From: a virus
Length of the DNA: 33,088 bases
Strand: one strand, 5' to 3'
Virus record (IMG/VR): IMGVR_UViG_3300022752_000238
Location: 1-33,088 of that record
The notes beneath the pieces were generated by a model that made no database searches, was not told the origin of the DNA, and was given only the letters and a program-made list of their open reading frames with translations. The translations under genes and the position numbers were made by a program. Positions 7,740-15,842 of the stretch are shown in pieces (within the stretch, counting starts at the first letter, position 1; every line of letters begins with the position of its first letter).

Positions 7740-10081
7740 GGCAGACGCTCTCTCCTGATCCTGTTCGACGCGTCAGACGTGAAGGGTGCCAGGAATGCAT
7801 TCCCAGCCACGTACCCTGGATTCATTCCAGCCTGACCGCCGGCCACGCGGGCCGCTCGCATCGTGTCAAGATCCCGCAACAGATCGAGCTGGCGAACCGG
7901 GTTCTCTTCCACCATCATCGGGATCATGCGGTTGTTGCGAGACTCCGACAAACGTGCAGCGCCCTTGGCCACCAAAGCCCGAGCCACAGCGCGCGGGTTC
8001 ATCCAGTCCACTGCCGACGCCAGCATGGCAGGACCGTTGAGTTCGTCGATCGCCTCGCGCAGCGGCGTCGTCTGAGATCCACCAAGGCCACGATAGGTGC
8101 GGGTGGTCGCTGCCTCTTTTTCAAGGTAGCGGATGAACTCGGCCGCTCTTGGCCGCCCCATCACGCTCGTCAGGATGAAGCGTGCCGACGGCGTAAGAAG
8201 CTCGCCGACATGATCTCCCGTCTGGGCCTTGTTAAGCACGCGAGCGGCTAGCGCTTGAGCCAGGCCATCGCGGTACATCTCCAGCTTGGCCTGCGCGATT
8301 GCCTTGGCTTCCGGGGTCGCCTTGCGTGAGGCGACCGTCCTGTGCAGCTCGGCGATGCTCTCGACTTCCCTGCGGCTCTCTGGGGTCAGGCGGAGAGATT
8401 GCTTTTCACCTACCCCCAGCAACCTCTCTGCAGCGCGGTTCTCCGCAAAGAAGTCGTTGGCTTCGCGCCAGAGCGGGTTAGTGCGCCCAACCTCGTCCAT
8501 CAGATCGTTTTTGAACCGCTGCAACTCACGAGTCAAAGGCGTCGGCCTGTAGCCGTTCATGGAGCGCTCGATCATCTGATCGAGATCGCGCTTGGCGCGC
8601 TGGAAGTCTCCCAAGGTCGAAACCGGAGACACCCTGTCCACGTCGGCAGACTTGATGATCTGAGTGACGGGCCTTCCGGCCTCATCCTGAACCGGCAGCA
8701 TCGTGCGCTGATACGCCGTGATGTTGCCTTGAGCATCCCTCACCGGCGTCAGCATGGGTCGCATGACGGCGCGCTCGACGTCATCGCCCGCCACGCGCGT
8801 ACTGCCTCGAAACAGCGCTACGGCCTGCTCAAGCGCCTTGGAAATCTCCGAGTTTGGCACCCCGCCGCGCTGATCCCATTGGGCAAGCACGCGACCAACG
8901 TCAAATGGCTGCGCGCTCCTGTCGGCCATCTGGTAAGCAAGTCGCTCGCCTTCTTTGAGCAGAGCCAGCTTTGCCTGCGGGTCGGCCGAACTCACCATGC
9001 GCCCGATGGCGTCGACAACCCGGTCATGCTGCTCAAGCTGACGATCGGTCAATCGACTGGCGCCGATCGCGCGACCTTCTCCCGGCGATGCCATGGCGGC
9101 CCGCAGCGTCCACGAGGTGTTTTCTCCACCTGCGGCACCGGTCAACTTGACACGGTCCACAAGGTTGAGCGGCGTGGCGTTCTGCTCTTGGAATCGACGT
9201 GCTGCATCGGAAACAGCCTTTGCCGACACGCCAACGTCTCCGGCGATAGCCGCAGCAGACTCGCCCGCCTCCATGCGCCGAACGACGTCGCTGATTTGTG
9301 GGCTCGTGAGCTTCCCGTATTGAGGCACCTCGATCTGTCCGCGCAACGTCGACGGGTCGATCCGATCCCTGGCAAGAGCGCGATCAATAGCCGCCAAAGA
9401 CGCCGTATCCGCGTTGGCCATTTCGTTGCGCGCCGCGCGCGACAGCGCAATCCCTTCGCCAATCTTGTAGGCAACTGGACCAAGAACGCCGCCTGCCACA
9501 GCGCCTAATGCTCCCTTGCCAATAGTCTGCTGCGCGACATCGCCCCAGCCTGCGTTTGGATCGGTGACAGTCGACCCGAACGCATGCAGACCCGTGTTTG
9601 TCGCGCCAACCTTGGCGCCAGTGAGTGCGGCTTGCCCCAGCGTGGCGGTTGCAGGATTGGGAAGCAAAACCCTCTCTGCCGCCAATGCCGTATTGGCAGC
9701 CACCGACCCAACCCGACCGAGGTTTCCCGCTGCCTGCGCCGCACGTGCCGCGTTTGCTGCTGGCCCCAAAATGGCACCCTGCCCTACGATAGCCGCAGCA
9801 TCACCGGCAAACGACGCCCACGGGTGCTCCTTGCGGCCTGCCTCCAAGCGCTGGCGATCCTGCCACCTGTTGGCAAACCCGAATGTTCCGGTATCGAGCG
9901 CGGCGCGACCGAACGCCTCCAGGGCTGACGTGGTGGGCTCGGTGACGAGTTCAAAACCGTCCGGGATAACGGCAGCAGCGCCACGGGCGGGAGCGGCGGC
10001 AGTCGTGTACTGTGCCGGCGTGAGGCTGCGCTCATCCTCGACAAGCTCGAAGCCTTCAGGGATCGGCGCTCCGGTGGTCAT
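7736..10081 (-). CDS. Putative DNA ejection / internal virion protein (large, gp16-like position)
   Basis: A 781-aa protein. Two copies of a short N-terminal motif, IPEGFELVEDE (7-17) and IPDGFELVTEP (39-49), precede an Ala/Gly-rich, partly hydrophobic region (about 85-200) that could insert in membranes. Then comes a long charged helical body with stretches such as ALARDRIDPSTLRGQIEVPQ and DFQRAKRDLDQMIERSMNG. The pro-x-GF-hydrophobic motif at the N-terminus recurs in ejection proteins of several podoviruses and may act in processing or capsid targeting; that role is inference. ATGA overlaps join it to both neighbours. The size and location match the large ejection protein of P22-like phages, but sequence identity to gp16 could not be tested. 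Confidence 0.7.
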   Translation of the reverse strand: MTTGAPIPEGFELVEDERSLTPAQYTTAAAPARGAAAVIPDGFELVTEPTTSALEAFGRAALDTGTFGFANRWQDRQRLEAGRKEHPWASFAGDAAAIVGQGAILGPAANAARAAQAAGNLGRVGSVAANTALAAERVLLPNPATATLGQAALTGAKVGATNTGLHAFGSTVTDPNAGWGDVAQQTIGKGALGAVAGGVLGPVAYKIGEGIALSRAARNEMANADTASLAAIDRALARDRIDPSTLRGQIEVPQYGKLTSPQISDVVRRMEAGESAAAIAGDVGVSAKAVSDAARRFQEQNATPLNLVDRVKLTGAAGGENTSWTLRAAMASPGEGRAIGASRLTDRQLEQHDRVVDAIGRMVSSADPQAKLALLKEGERLAYQMADRSAQPFDVGRVLAQWDQRGGVPNSEISKALEQAVALFRGSTRVAGDDVERAVMRPMLTPVRDAQGNITAYQRTMLPVQDEAGRPVTQIIKSADVDRVSPVSTLGDFQRAKRDLDQMIERSMNGYRPTPLTRELQRFKNDLMDEVGRTNPLWREANDFFAENRAAERLLGVGEKQSLRLTPESRREVESIAELHRTVASRKATPEAKAIAQAKLEMYRDGLAQALAARVLNKAQTGDHVGELLTPSARFILTSVMGRPRAAEFIRYLEKEAATTRTYRGLGGSQTTPLREAIDELNGPAMLASAVDWMNPRAVARALVAKGAARLSESRNNRMIPMMVEENPVRQLDLLRDLDTMRAARVAGGQAGMNPGYVAGNAFLAPFTSDASNRIRRERLP

Positions 10082-11448
10082 GGCGTGGCAAACCCATCCA
10101 TGGTGCCGGGGATCTCAGCCTTCGGAGGCTGGACCCGCACCCACTGTCCGCCCTGCATGCGATACGCTTCGCCAGTAATTTTGTTGCGAATGACCTGCCC
10201 CTCGATCGCAACGCGCGGAGCCGATGACTGCGGTGCACTGCCACCTGCTACCGCTGCCGGTTTCTGCCCACCACCAAACGTCCGCTCAACGTAGCTGGGG
10301 ATGGACTTGTCAACGTAATCCTGGATCTGCTTCTGGTCGGGCGGCGTGCCGTAGCTCTGCACCCAATCGCTTTCGAGCTTGCGTGCAAGCTGTTCGCGGG
10401 CTGCGACCGTCTCCATAGCCCCCAAGATGTGCCTGATGCCTTCGGGGTCCTTGCCAAGCGTTGGGAGCCCTTTTTCGATGAAGGCCACGTCCGAGTTGGA
10501 CAACGGCTTGTATTTCTGGCCCTCGGCGCCGACGAACTTCTGCGCCAGAGAGTTGAATAGCTGCGTCGGCGCAACGCCTTCGAAGTTGGTGCCGACGTAT
10601 TTGTTGAGTGCGTTGGCGACCTCCGTCTGCAGACCCGCCCACGAGCCAGTGTAGATGTGGGGCACGATCAGTTTCATGTCTCGGACGGTCTGCAGTGAAT
10701 CCGTTGCGGTGGCGTAGGCTCTCTGGGCCTCCTGGATCACCTTTGGGCCTTCGTTCTCAGCCCACTTGCGTGCGGTGAGGCGCGCATACGGCGCAACATT
10801 GTCGCCACCGCCAATGGCTCGATACTCGCCTGTGCGCTTGTTGAAGATGAAGCCCGGCATGCTCGGGTCCGTCGACCAGTTTTGATCAAGCGACGCGGCC
10901 TCTGCTGTCATCTTCGCAATCTTGGCCTTCTGCTCCTCGCGATCAAGCTGGCTCTTGAGCTTCTGGGTTTCGTAGTTCGTCACCAGACGGATGCGGTCCC
11001 GCGCCCGCTGCCAATCCGCGTCGTTGTATTGATCAAGGTTGGCCCCGAACTGGCGAGCAACCTTCTTGGCCGCCTCGAATTCCTCTGGCGTCTGGGCATC
11101 CCCGAGCAGCCCCGAGAACCTGAGCATCGCCTCGTGCGTTCGCGTGGCCCGCTCGTAATTCTGCGTATCGATCTTGTAGGCGCCGTCGATGTTGCCGGCT
11201 TGCGCAAGGCGCTTCTGCGCTCCCGTTGCGTCGCCTGACGCATACATCTGACCCGCTTCCTGCTGCGCCTTGCGCTGCTCGACCTCATACTGGCGCTGAT
11301 CGCGAACCCATGAGCGCTGCTCGTCTTGGAACGCGTTGTCGCGTGCCGTCTTGAAGCCCTCGGCGAACGACCCCGCGATGTCAGGCGACTTCGCCATCGC
11401 GAACGGGTTCGCGTTCGGCATGCCCCAGTCGATGTTGACCTGTGCCAT
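10078..11448 (-). CDS. Putative internal virion protein (gp20-like position)
   Basis: A 456-aa mainly helical, charged protein. Residues 35-75 are Gln/Glu/Arg-rich coiled-coil-like sequence (SWVRDQRQYEVEQRKAQQE). A second long helix spans about 145-190. The 230-370 region looks like a folded domain (LKLIVPHIYTGSWAGLQTEV..., then LAQKFVGAEGQKYKPLSNSD). The C-terminus (about 405-450) carries a small beta module (GQVIRNKITGEAYRMQGGQW), also seen at the ends of other phage ejection proteins. Ala-rich helical sequence and the place in the operon suggest a DNA ejection protein carried in the capsid. It starts 8 nt after the preceding gene and overlaps the next by 4 nt. Confidence 0.7.
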   Translation of the reverse strand: MAQVNIDWGMPNANPFAMAKSPDIAGSFAEGFKTARDNAFQDEQRSWVRDQRQYEVEQRKAQQEAGQMYASGDATGAQKRLAQAGNIDGAYKIDTQNYERATRTHEAMLRFSGLLGDAQTPEEFEAAKKVARQFGANLDQYNDADWQRARDRIRLVTNYETQKLKSQLDREEQKAKIAKMTAEAASLDQNWSTDPSMPGFIFNKRTGEYRAIGGGDNVAPYARLTARKWAENEGPKVIQEAQRAYATATDSLQTVRDMKLIVPHIYTGSWAGLQTEVANALNKYVGTNFEGVAPTQLFNSLAQKFVGAEGQKYKPLSNSDVAFIEKGLPTLGKDPEGIRHILGAMETVAAREQLARKLESDWVQSYGTPPDQKQIQDYVDKSIPSYVERTFGGGQKPAAVAGGSAPQSSAPRVAIEGQVIRNKITGEAYRMQGGQWVRVQPPKAEIPGTMDGFATP

Positions 11449-11456
11449 GCGTCAGC

Positions 11457-12242
11457 TCACGAGAAAAGATTGCGGAGATACTGCTGGCCGGTGTTGGAAC
11501 CGACAGCCTGACCAAACGCGTTGCCGATGCCCTGTGCAGCCGACGCAAACGCATTGCCCTGCGCAATCGTTGCGTTAGCCTGCGTCAGACCGTTCGCGAC
11601 TTCGGCTCCAGCCGCTGCATTGGTCACCTGGTTGTTGTTGTCCATCGACCGATCAGCGGTGCCCCACGTGTTACGCGCGAACGCATTGCCCGCATCGACA
11701 GACAGCCCCGCCATGGCCGTGCGGGCTCGGTTGCCGTCCGACACGAGCGGCCGGACCCGGTTGAGATCGCGGTCAATGCCCTGCTCGGCATACTGGCGAT
11801 CACGCTCCTGGAGCGAACGAGCAAAAGCGCCCGATCCGAGCTTGGAGCCGTACTGCTGCGCCACTGCGTCCGAGGCTTGGCGCCGGGCGGCCGTATACTC
11901 TGGCCGCGCCATGAGGCGTTCGACATAGGCAGAGCGCGCGTCTTCACCGTTGAGGCCCGTTGCGGTCTGATAGTAGTCCAGCGCCCTGTTGCCCATCGTG
12001 ACGAGCGGCTGCAGCGTCTGCTGGGCTCCGGTGTAACCGCCTTGAAGGTAGTCCTTCGACTCCGTACTCGCCGCGTCGATGAGGCCCTTGTTGACCTTGG
12101 CGTTCTCCTGAGCGATCGCAATCGCTCGCTCGCGAGCCGCCTGAGACTGGTCTGACGCCGACTGGATGGCGCCGGAGGTCTTGTTTGCCGCCAGCAGCGA
12201 GGCGCCGCCGGTGATCAGAGCTGGAAGCAGTGATGCCGCCAT
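11457..12242 (-). CDS. Putative internal virion protein (gp7-like position)
   Basis: A 261-aa Ala/Gln/Asn-rich protein. The start is the ATG at 12242, 1 nt after the GNAT stop; the longer frame would run into the acetyltransferase gene. The first 20 residues (AASLLPALITGGASLLAA) are hydrophobic and could be a membrane or signal-like helix. Next are helices with YLQGGYTGAQQTL and ALDYYQTATGLNGEDA, a pattern I recognise from small phage head-internal proteins. The C-terminal third contains three Asn-Ala-Phe tripeptides (GNAFARN, GNAFASA, GNAFGQA). Position and composition suggest the first of the ejection proteins, but no family was established. Confidence 0.65.
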   Translation of the reverse strand: MAASLLPALITGGASLLAANKTSGAIQSASDQSQAARERAIAIAQENAKVNKGLIDAASTESKDYLQGGYTGAQQTLQPLVTMGNRALDYYQTATGLNGEDARSAYVERLMARPEYTAARRQASDAVAQQYGSKLGSGAFARSLQERDRQYAEQGIDRDLNRVRPLVSDGNRARTAMAGLSVDAGNAFARNTWGTADRSMDNNNQVTNAAAGAEVANGLTQANATIAQGNAFASAAQGIGNAFGQAVGSNTGQQYLRNLFS

Positions 12243-12243
12243 T

Positions 12244-12696
12244 TCACAAAGCCCTCTGGTAGATGGTTTCAAGTGGCGCGTAGCGACGCCGGCGATAGAC
12301 GCGGCCAACGCGCTCGGTCGGAGCAATCATCTGCATGGCGGTAGCCTCGCGCTCCTTGGCCCATGCCTCTGCTGCATTGAGCAAGCGCAGACCGAGCTTT
12401 CCTCGAGCATTGGTGTCGACCCACCAAAACAGTTCCGCTGCGACGCGATCACCACTCAGGGGGTGTTCGTGCATCCACACACCGATCACGCCGACCAAGC
12501 GGGAGTTTCGGCGAGCCACGAACACCGCGCTATCGGGGCCGCTGATCAGTCGGTCGACGATGCCGCGAATGCGGTCGGGCTCGTAGGACAGGAAGTCCTT
12601 GTAGGCAGACACGTGCAGAAACACCGAGAGCATCTCGACGATGCGCGTCGTGTCGCCGTGGTTTGCCGGTCCGATCTCAGGGGATGCGAGCGTCAT
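12244..12696 (-). CDS. GNAT-family N-acetyltransferase
   Basis: A 150-aa protein with the GNAT layout: strand SAVFVARRNSRLVGVIGVW (56-74), then AELFWWVDTNARGKLGLRLLNAAEAWA (88-113), which carries the acetyl-CoA loop, and the C-terminal GRVYRRRRYAPLETIYQR (131-148). The canonical R-x-x-G-x-G/A loop is altered here (ARGKLGL), as in other phage versions. It would transfer an acetyl group to an amine; the target is unknown. The ATG at 12696 is chosen because the longer frame upstream coincides with the coding frame of the 52-aa gene. The two genes overlap by 20 nt. The gene sits inside the virion block, so the enzyme may modify a virion or host component. Confidence 0.85.
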   Translation of the reverse strand: MTLASPEIGPANHGDTTRIVEMLSVFLHVSAYKDFLSYEPDRIRGIVDRLISGPDSAVFVARRNSRLVGVIGVWMHEHPLSGDRVAAELFWWVDTNARGKLGLRLLNAAEAWAKEREATAMQMIAPTERVGRVYRRRRYAPLETIYQRAL

Positions 12697-12835
12697 CGAG
12701 GCGCTTGGCCAATTTGTCGACGCGCACTTTGAGATCATTAACGTCCTTCACGACTTGGCTCAACAGGTGAAGGAACTGCGGGGTCAGTCTGCCGTCACTA
12801 TCGGTGATGGTGATGTCGGCGGGCATCTGTGGCAT
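12677..12835 (-). CDS. Small helical protein (52 aa), unknown function
   Basis: A short gene whose ATG shares its A with the stop of the 810-aa gene (TGATG) and whose end overlaps the GNAT gene. The translation begins MPQMPADITITDSDGRLTP and continues as one amphipathic helix (FLHLLSQVVKDVNDLKVRVD, then KLAKRLDDARIP) with heptad-like spacing of Leu and Val. It looks like a small coiled-coil oligomeriser or chaperone. Translational coupling on the upstream side and tight packing support it as real. No family is recognised. Confidence 0.65.
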   Translation of the reverse strand: MPQMPADITITDSDGRLTPQFLHLLSQVVKDVNDLKVRVDKLAKRLDDARIP

Positions 12836-15267
12836 CAGGCGTAGGCTCCAAGGTCAAGGCCAAGATCGCGGCCAAAGCCGCTACCGAAGGCATTGCCGCC
12901 GAAATCAAGATCCTTGTCCTTTTCGGCATCAAGATCGGAGTCAAAAGCATTCTTTTCCGATGTGTTGCTTTCGGACGTCTGGCCGTAGTCCGTCTCGCCG
13001 TTTGTGTTCATGGCTTGGCCCCCGCGAGGTCCTGGCGTGACGTCGCCGCCGCCCCATTCGATGCTGCCGTCAGCAGGGTTGAACGTCGGTCCTTCGGGCG
13101 CATTTGGCGCAGATGACCCGCGAGCGTATCCGCCGCCACCAGTCTCGAAGGCATTGCCGCCGCCTCCAGTCCCGGCGGTTCCCACGCTGCGCCCTTCGCC
13201 ACGAGATGATGTGTCGACGCCGATGTCTCTGAAGCCTTGGCCGCGCTCACCTTCCCTGCCGCGCTCTGCTTCGCCTCCCTGGCCATAACTGTTTGCGGTC
13301 AGGCCGGGGTCCATTTCGAAGCTGGCGGGGGCAAAGGCGCCCACCGGGGCACTCCCAAGACGGCCACCATACTCGCCACCCAACGCGGCTGGGTCGCTAT
13401 CCTCAGACGAAGCGGCGGCTGCAGCCCGAGCTGCATCGATAGCTGCAGCGAAACCAGGATTGGAGCCTGAAAATGAAAACCCGGTGCCTACGCCGGCCGG
13501 AGCACTTCCAAAGCTGGGAGCGACCTCCTGAGCAAATGCGTTCTGAGCAAAGCCTTGAAGCGCCGCGCTGCCGCCAAAAGCAGGGTTAGAACTTGCTGCG
13601 CTGTTCATAGTGCCGGCGCCGACAAGGCCATCGATCTCGCCGACGTTCACGCCGACAACCCCATAGCCCATGCTTTGAGCTGACGGGCTGCCGCCAAACG
13701 CGTTTGTGAAGCCTCCCGCTGGATCTACAGCGACGGTGCCGAACCCAATGCTGCCAGGACTGATAGTGCCAATGCCGCTTGCGGGTCCCGTTTGAATCCC
13801 GGCTGGGCCTGGATCGACGCCCCAGGCCCAGCCGGGGTTGTTGGCAAAGCCGCCTTTGAAGGCGCTCACTTCCGGCGCGTTCTTGGCAAAGCCTTGAAGC
13901 GCCGCGCTGCTGCCCCAAGTGGGGTCGGGGCTGAAGGCGCTGTTCAAGGCGGTGCCGGCATTGAACGCGGTGTTTGAGGCGGACACCTCGCCGTCAGTCA
14001 GCGCTCCGGGGTCGAAGATAGCAGTGGCCCCGGCCTTTATTTCCATGCCCGGATTTACGGGTCCAACCGGAGTGGGACTCCGTTCTTTCTGAGCTGTGCC
14101 TGGCGCCAGTTCCGATACTTCGACAATGGTTGGGTTGGGGCCGAATCTGCCACCATAAGGGCCGACCGGAGAAAAGCCGGGTGTCGTGCGTTCCTCACCC
14201 CGACCGGCGCCCGGAAACGACCCGGACGACTCCGCCACCGCCGTCCGGCCTGATGCTGCGCCCGTTGCGCGATCGGCTACTGATCCGCCAAACCGCCCAC
14301 CAGAACCCGAACCACCGGACACACCATCAGCAGTTCCGCTGCCCGCAGCAATCGTTGACGGCCCCAATGGCGACTGGCCTGGCACTGTTGGCGCAGCTTC
14401 AAACGGGTTGGGCAGCGAGAACCCACGCGACGGAATGCCGCCCTCACGCAGGGCTCGCCGCCCATCCCGCTCTCGTTGCAGGGCCTGCGCCCTGTCGAGC
14501 ACAGCTTGGCCGTAAGCGATCGTCTTGTTTGTTTCATCGATCTGTGCCTGTCGTGCGGCAATCTCACGGTTCAAGTCATCAAGCGCCTGTTGGCGGGACG
14601 CGCGCGCGGCTTCTAGGCCGGCGCGGTCGAAGTCGGTTTCGTTTGATCTCGATGGAGGCGCCGGACCCTCGCCTTCTTCACCCTCGCGTTCCTCATCGCC
14701 TTCTTCGCGCCAGGGCGGGGTAAGGATGGGGCCTTTCCATGCACCAGGCTCGGGCGGCTCTGGTGCGGGCTCGCCGCCAAGACGGTTCGCCCCGCGTTGA
14801 ATGGCGCGCCCAACCTCATCGGCAGATGGGACCGAGTTCCACCCCTTCAACCCTTGAATGCCGCCCCGCGTTGCATTCGAGTTGGCGCGCGCTGCGCGCT
14901 CCCGCTCGCCGGCCGCAAACGTCGCGTCATCTGATTCTTCGCTCTCGCCCGGTCCGTAGCCCCGGAACAGTCCATTTGCTGCCGGAACCGGCCCCCACCC
15001 GAGAGCCCGCATGAGATCTGTTGCCTGCTGCCCGTACGAAAAGGCACGCGCGCCCAATTCATTTGCACGACTTCGCGCATCGATGGCCCTAACGGCGTTC
15101 TCAAGGCTGTCGTTCTGAGCACGCGCGGCTTCGGCTTGTTCGGCCGCCAGTTCCGCTGCTTTGGCCGCGCCGTAAGCTGTTGATGCGCGAGCGTCCAAGT
15201 CCGCAGCAAGCTCCTGCATTGCTGCGGATACGCGATCGGACGACGCTGTGGTTGCAGTTGTGCCCAT
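12835..15267 (-). CDS. Large Gly/Ala/Ser-rich virion protein with internal repeats, unknown function
   Basis: An 810-aa protein with two parts. Residues about 1-90 form a charged Ala-rich coiled-coil (AAELAAEQAEAARAQND). The rest is low complexity: acidic Arg/Glu/Gly tracts (about 170-275), then Gly/Ser/Pro/Phe-rich sequence to the end. A block containing GSSAALQGFAKNA recurs as GGSAALQGFAQNA about 113 residues later. Five Asn-Ala-Phe tripeptides occur. No enzyme or membrane motif is visible. It is encoded between the lysozyme and the ejection proteins, so it may be packaged in the head or act as a flexible connector. The start at 15267 opens right after the short gap that separates it from the opposite-strand gene pair. 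Confidence 0.7.
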   Translation of the reverse strand: MGTTATTASSDRVSAAMQELAADLDARASTAYGAAKAAELAAEQAEAARAQNDSLENAVRAIDARSRANELGARAFSYGQQATDLMRALGWGPVPAANGLFRGYGPGESEESDDATFAAGERERAARANSNATRGGIQGLKGWNSVPSADEVGRAIQRGANRLGGEPAPEPPEPGAWKGPILTPPWREEGDEEREGEEGEGPAPPSRSNETDFDRAGLEAARASRQQALDDLNREIAARQAQIDETNKTIAYGQAVLDRAQALQRERDGRRALREGGIPSRGFSLPNPFEAAPTVPGQSPLGPSTIAAGSGTADGVSGGSGSGGRFGGSVADRATGAASGRTAVAESSGSFPGAGRGEERTTPGFSPVGPYGGRFGPNPTIVEVSELAPGTAQKERSPTPVGPVNPGMEIKAGATAIFDPGALTDGEVSASNTAFNAGTALNSAFSPDPTWGSSAALQGFAKNAPEVSAFKGGFANNPGWAWGVDPGPAGIQTGPASGIGTISPGSIGFGTVAVDPAGGFTNAFGGSPSAQSMGYGVVGVNVGEIDGLVGAGTMNSAASSNPAFGGSAALQGFAQNAFAQEVAPSFGSAPAGVGTGFSFSGSNPGFAAAIDAARAAAAASSEDSDPAALGGEYGGRLGSAPVGAFAPASFEMDPGLTANSYGQGGEAERGREGERGQGFRDIGVDTSSRGEGRSVGTAGTGGGGNAFETGGGGYARGSSAPNAPEGPTFNPADGSIEWGGGDVTPGPRGGQAMNTNGETDYGQTSESNTSEKNAFDSDLDAEKDKDLDFGGNAFGSGFGRDLGLDLGAYA
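13547..13570. repeat. 24-bp direct repeat, copy 1 (within the 810-aa gene)
   Basis: These 24 bases recur exactly at 13886-13909, in the same reading frame and 339 bp apart. They encode the shared AALQGFA-type segment. This is the DNA trace of an internal duplication in the low-complexity protein. Confidence 0.85.
13886..13909. repeat. 24-bp direct repeat, copy 2 (within the 810-aa gene)
   Basis: Exact match to 13547-13570. The identity holds at third codon positions, which suggests a recent duplication or ongoing recombination between the copies. Confidence 0.85.
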
Positions 15268-15294
15268 GATTTGATCATAGTCCCACGCTAGGGA
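15265..15294. promoter_or_regulatory. Inverted repeats between divergent genes (possible operator)
   Basis: The short gap between the minus-strand 810-aa gene and the plus-strand pair holds two small palindromes: ATGAT-TTG-ATCAT at 15265-15277 (including the 810-aa start codon) and GTCCC-N6-GGGAC at 15279-15294. Such a pair could be an operator or overlapping promoter region for the plus-strand genes. No clear -35/-10 pair was found, so the call is weak. Confidence 0.3.
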
Positions 15295-15317
15295 CGCCCA
15301 TCACTAAGGGGTGACGC

Positions 15318-15539
15318 ATGTATGAACTCGTTCTCTATGTTCAGATCGAACGTACGCTGATGCACATGCAGACCTATGCGATCTATGAGACCAAGGCTCA
15401 GTGCGAGGCGCACTTGCCCCCCGTCCGCGAGGTCATCAGCAACACACAGACGCTCGCAAGCGCTCATTGTAGATCGTTTGTTCCGCAGCCAAGTTTTTGG
15501 CCGCCGATGTGCCGCATAACAGGCGGCGGGAAGTCGTAA
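15318..15539 (+). CDS. Small protein on the opposite strand, moron-like gene 1
   Basis: A 73-aa protein read against the direction of all neighbouring virion genes. AAGGGG lies 7 nt before the ATG, a good ribosome site. It begins MYELVLYVQIERTL and has a central YETKAQCEAH and a later AHCRSF, a two-cysteine layout also seen in the next gene, so the two look like distant paralogues. The last 15 residues are less regular. No family is recognised. Base composition is lower in GC than in the flanking genes. Position, orientation and its own ribosome site fit a moron: a small gene expressed separately, often from a prophage, with a host- or superinfection-related role. That function is inferred. 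Confidence 0.6.
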   Translation: MYELVLYVQIERTLMHMQTYAIYETKAQCEAHLPPVREVISNTQTLASAHCRSFVPQPSFWPPMCRITGGGKS

Positions 15540-15551
15540 CGGAGGGGTGCT

Positions 15552-15839
15552 GTGGACTATATTCTTTACGTCTGGATCACCATCTCGCAGCCTCAACAAA
15601 ATGGCTTGGACTCGAGCAAAGAATTGGTAGTCAAGGCTGCGTTTGCTACCATGTCCGAATGCAAGGCCGCGCAAGCAGGCGCTGAAGCCGCGCATGCCAA
15701 GCAACCAGATGTTTTCGCCAGGTTCAATTGCGTGCGGGAGACCGACGCCGACCGTGAGGCACGGCAAAAGAAGCTAGCAGAGCGCAACAAGGCTCTGGCG
15801 CGGAGGCTGTGCGAGATGTACCCGGATCAGTGCAAATAG
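15552..15839 (+). CDS. Small protein on the opposite strand, moron-like gene 2
   Basis: A 95-aa protein starting at GTG, with GGAGGGG 4 nt upstream and the previous plus-strand stop 12 nt away, so the two genes form a mini-operon. It begins MDYILYVWITIS, has ATMSECKAAQAG in the middle and FNCVRE further on, the same Cys spacing style as gene 1. It ends in a charged helix (REARQKKLAERNKALARRL) with a final Cys pair (CEMYPDQC). It ends 3 nt before the stop of the convergent lysozyme gene. No family is recognised. Confidence 0.65.
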   Translation: MDYILYVWITISQPQQNGLDSSKELVVKAAFATMSECKAAQAGAEAAHAKQPDVFARFNCVRETDADREARQKKLAERNKALARRLCEMYPDQCK

Positions 15840-15842
15840 TTT

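Noticed and set aside
8342-9508. 388-codon plus-strand open frame
   Set aside because: Mirror of the large ejection protein gene; no family pattern and no ribosome site.
12696-12738. Longer N-terminus for the GNAT gene
   Set aside because: This stretch is the coding frame of the 52-aa gene read in another frame; the ATG at 12696 gives the normal GNAT start.
15240-15317. Sigma70 promoter for the plus-strand pair
   Set aside because: TTGCAG at 15251 has no acceptable -10 at 16-18 nt; only weak palindromes were kept.
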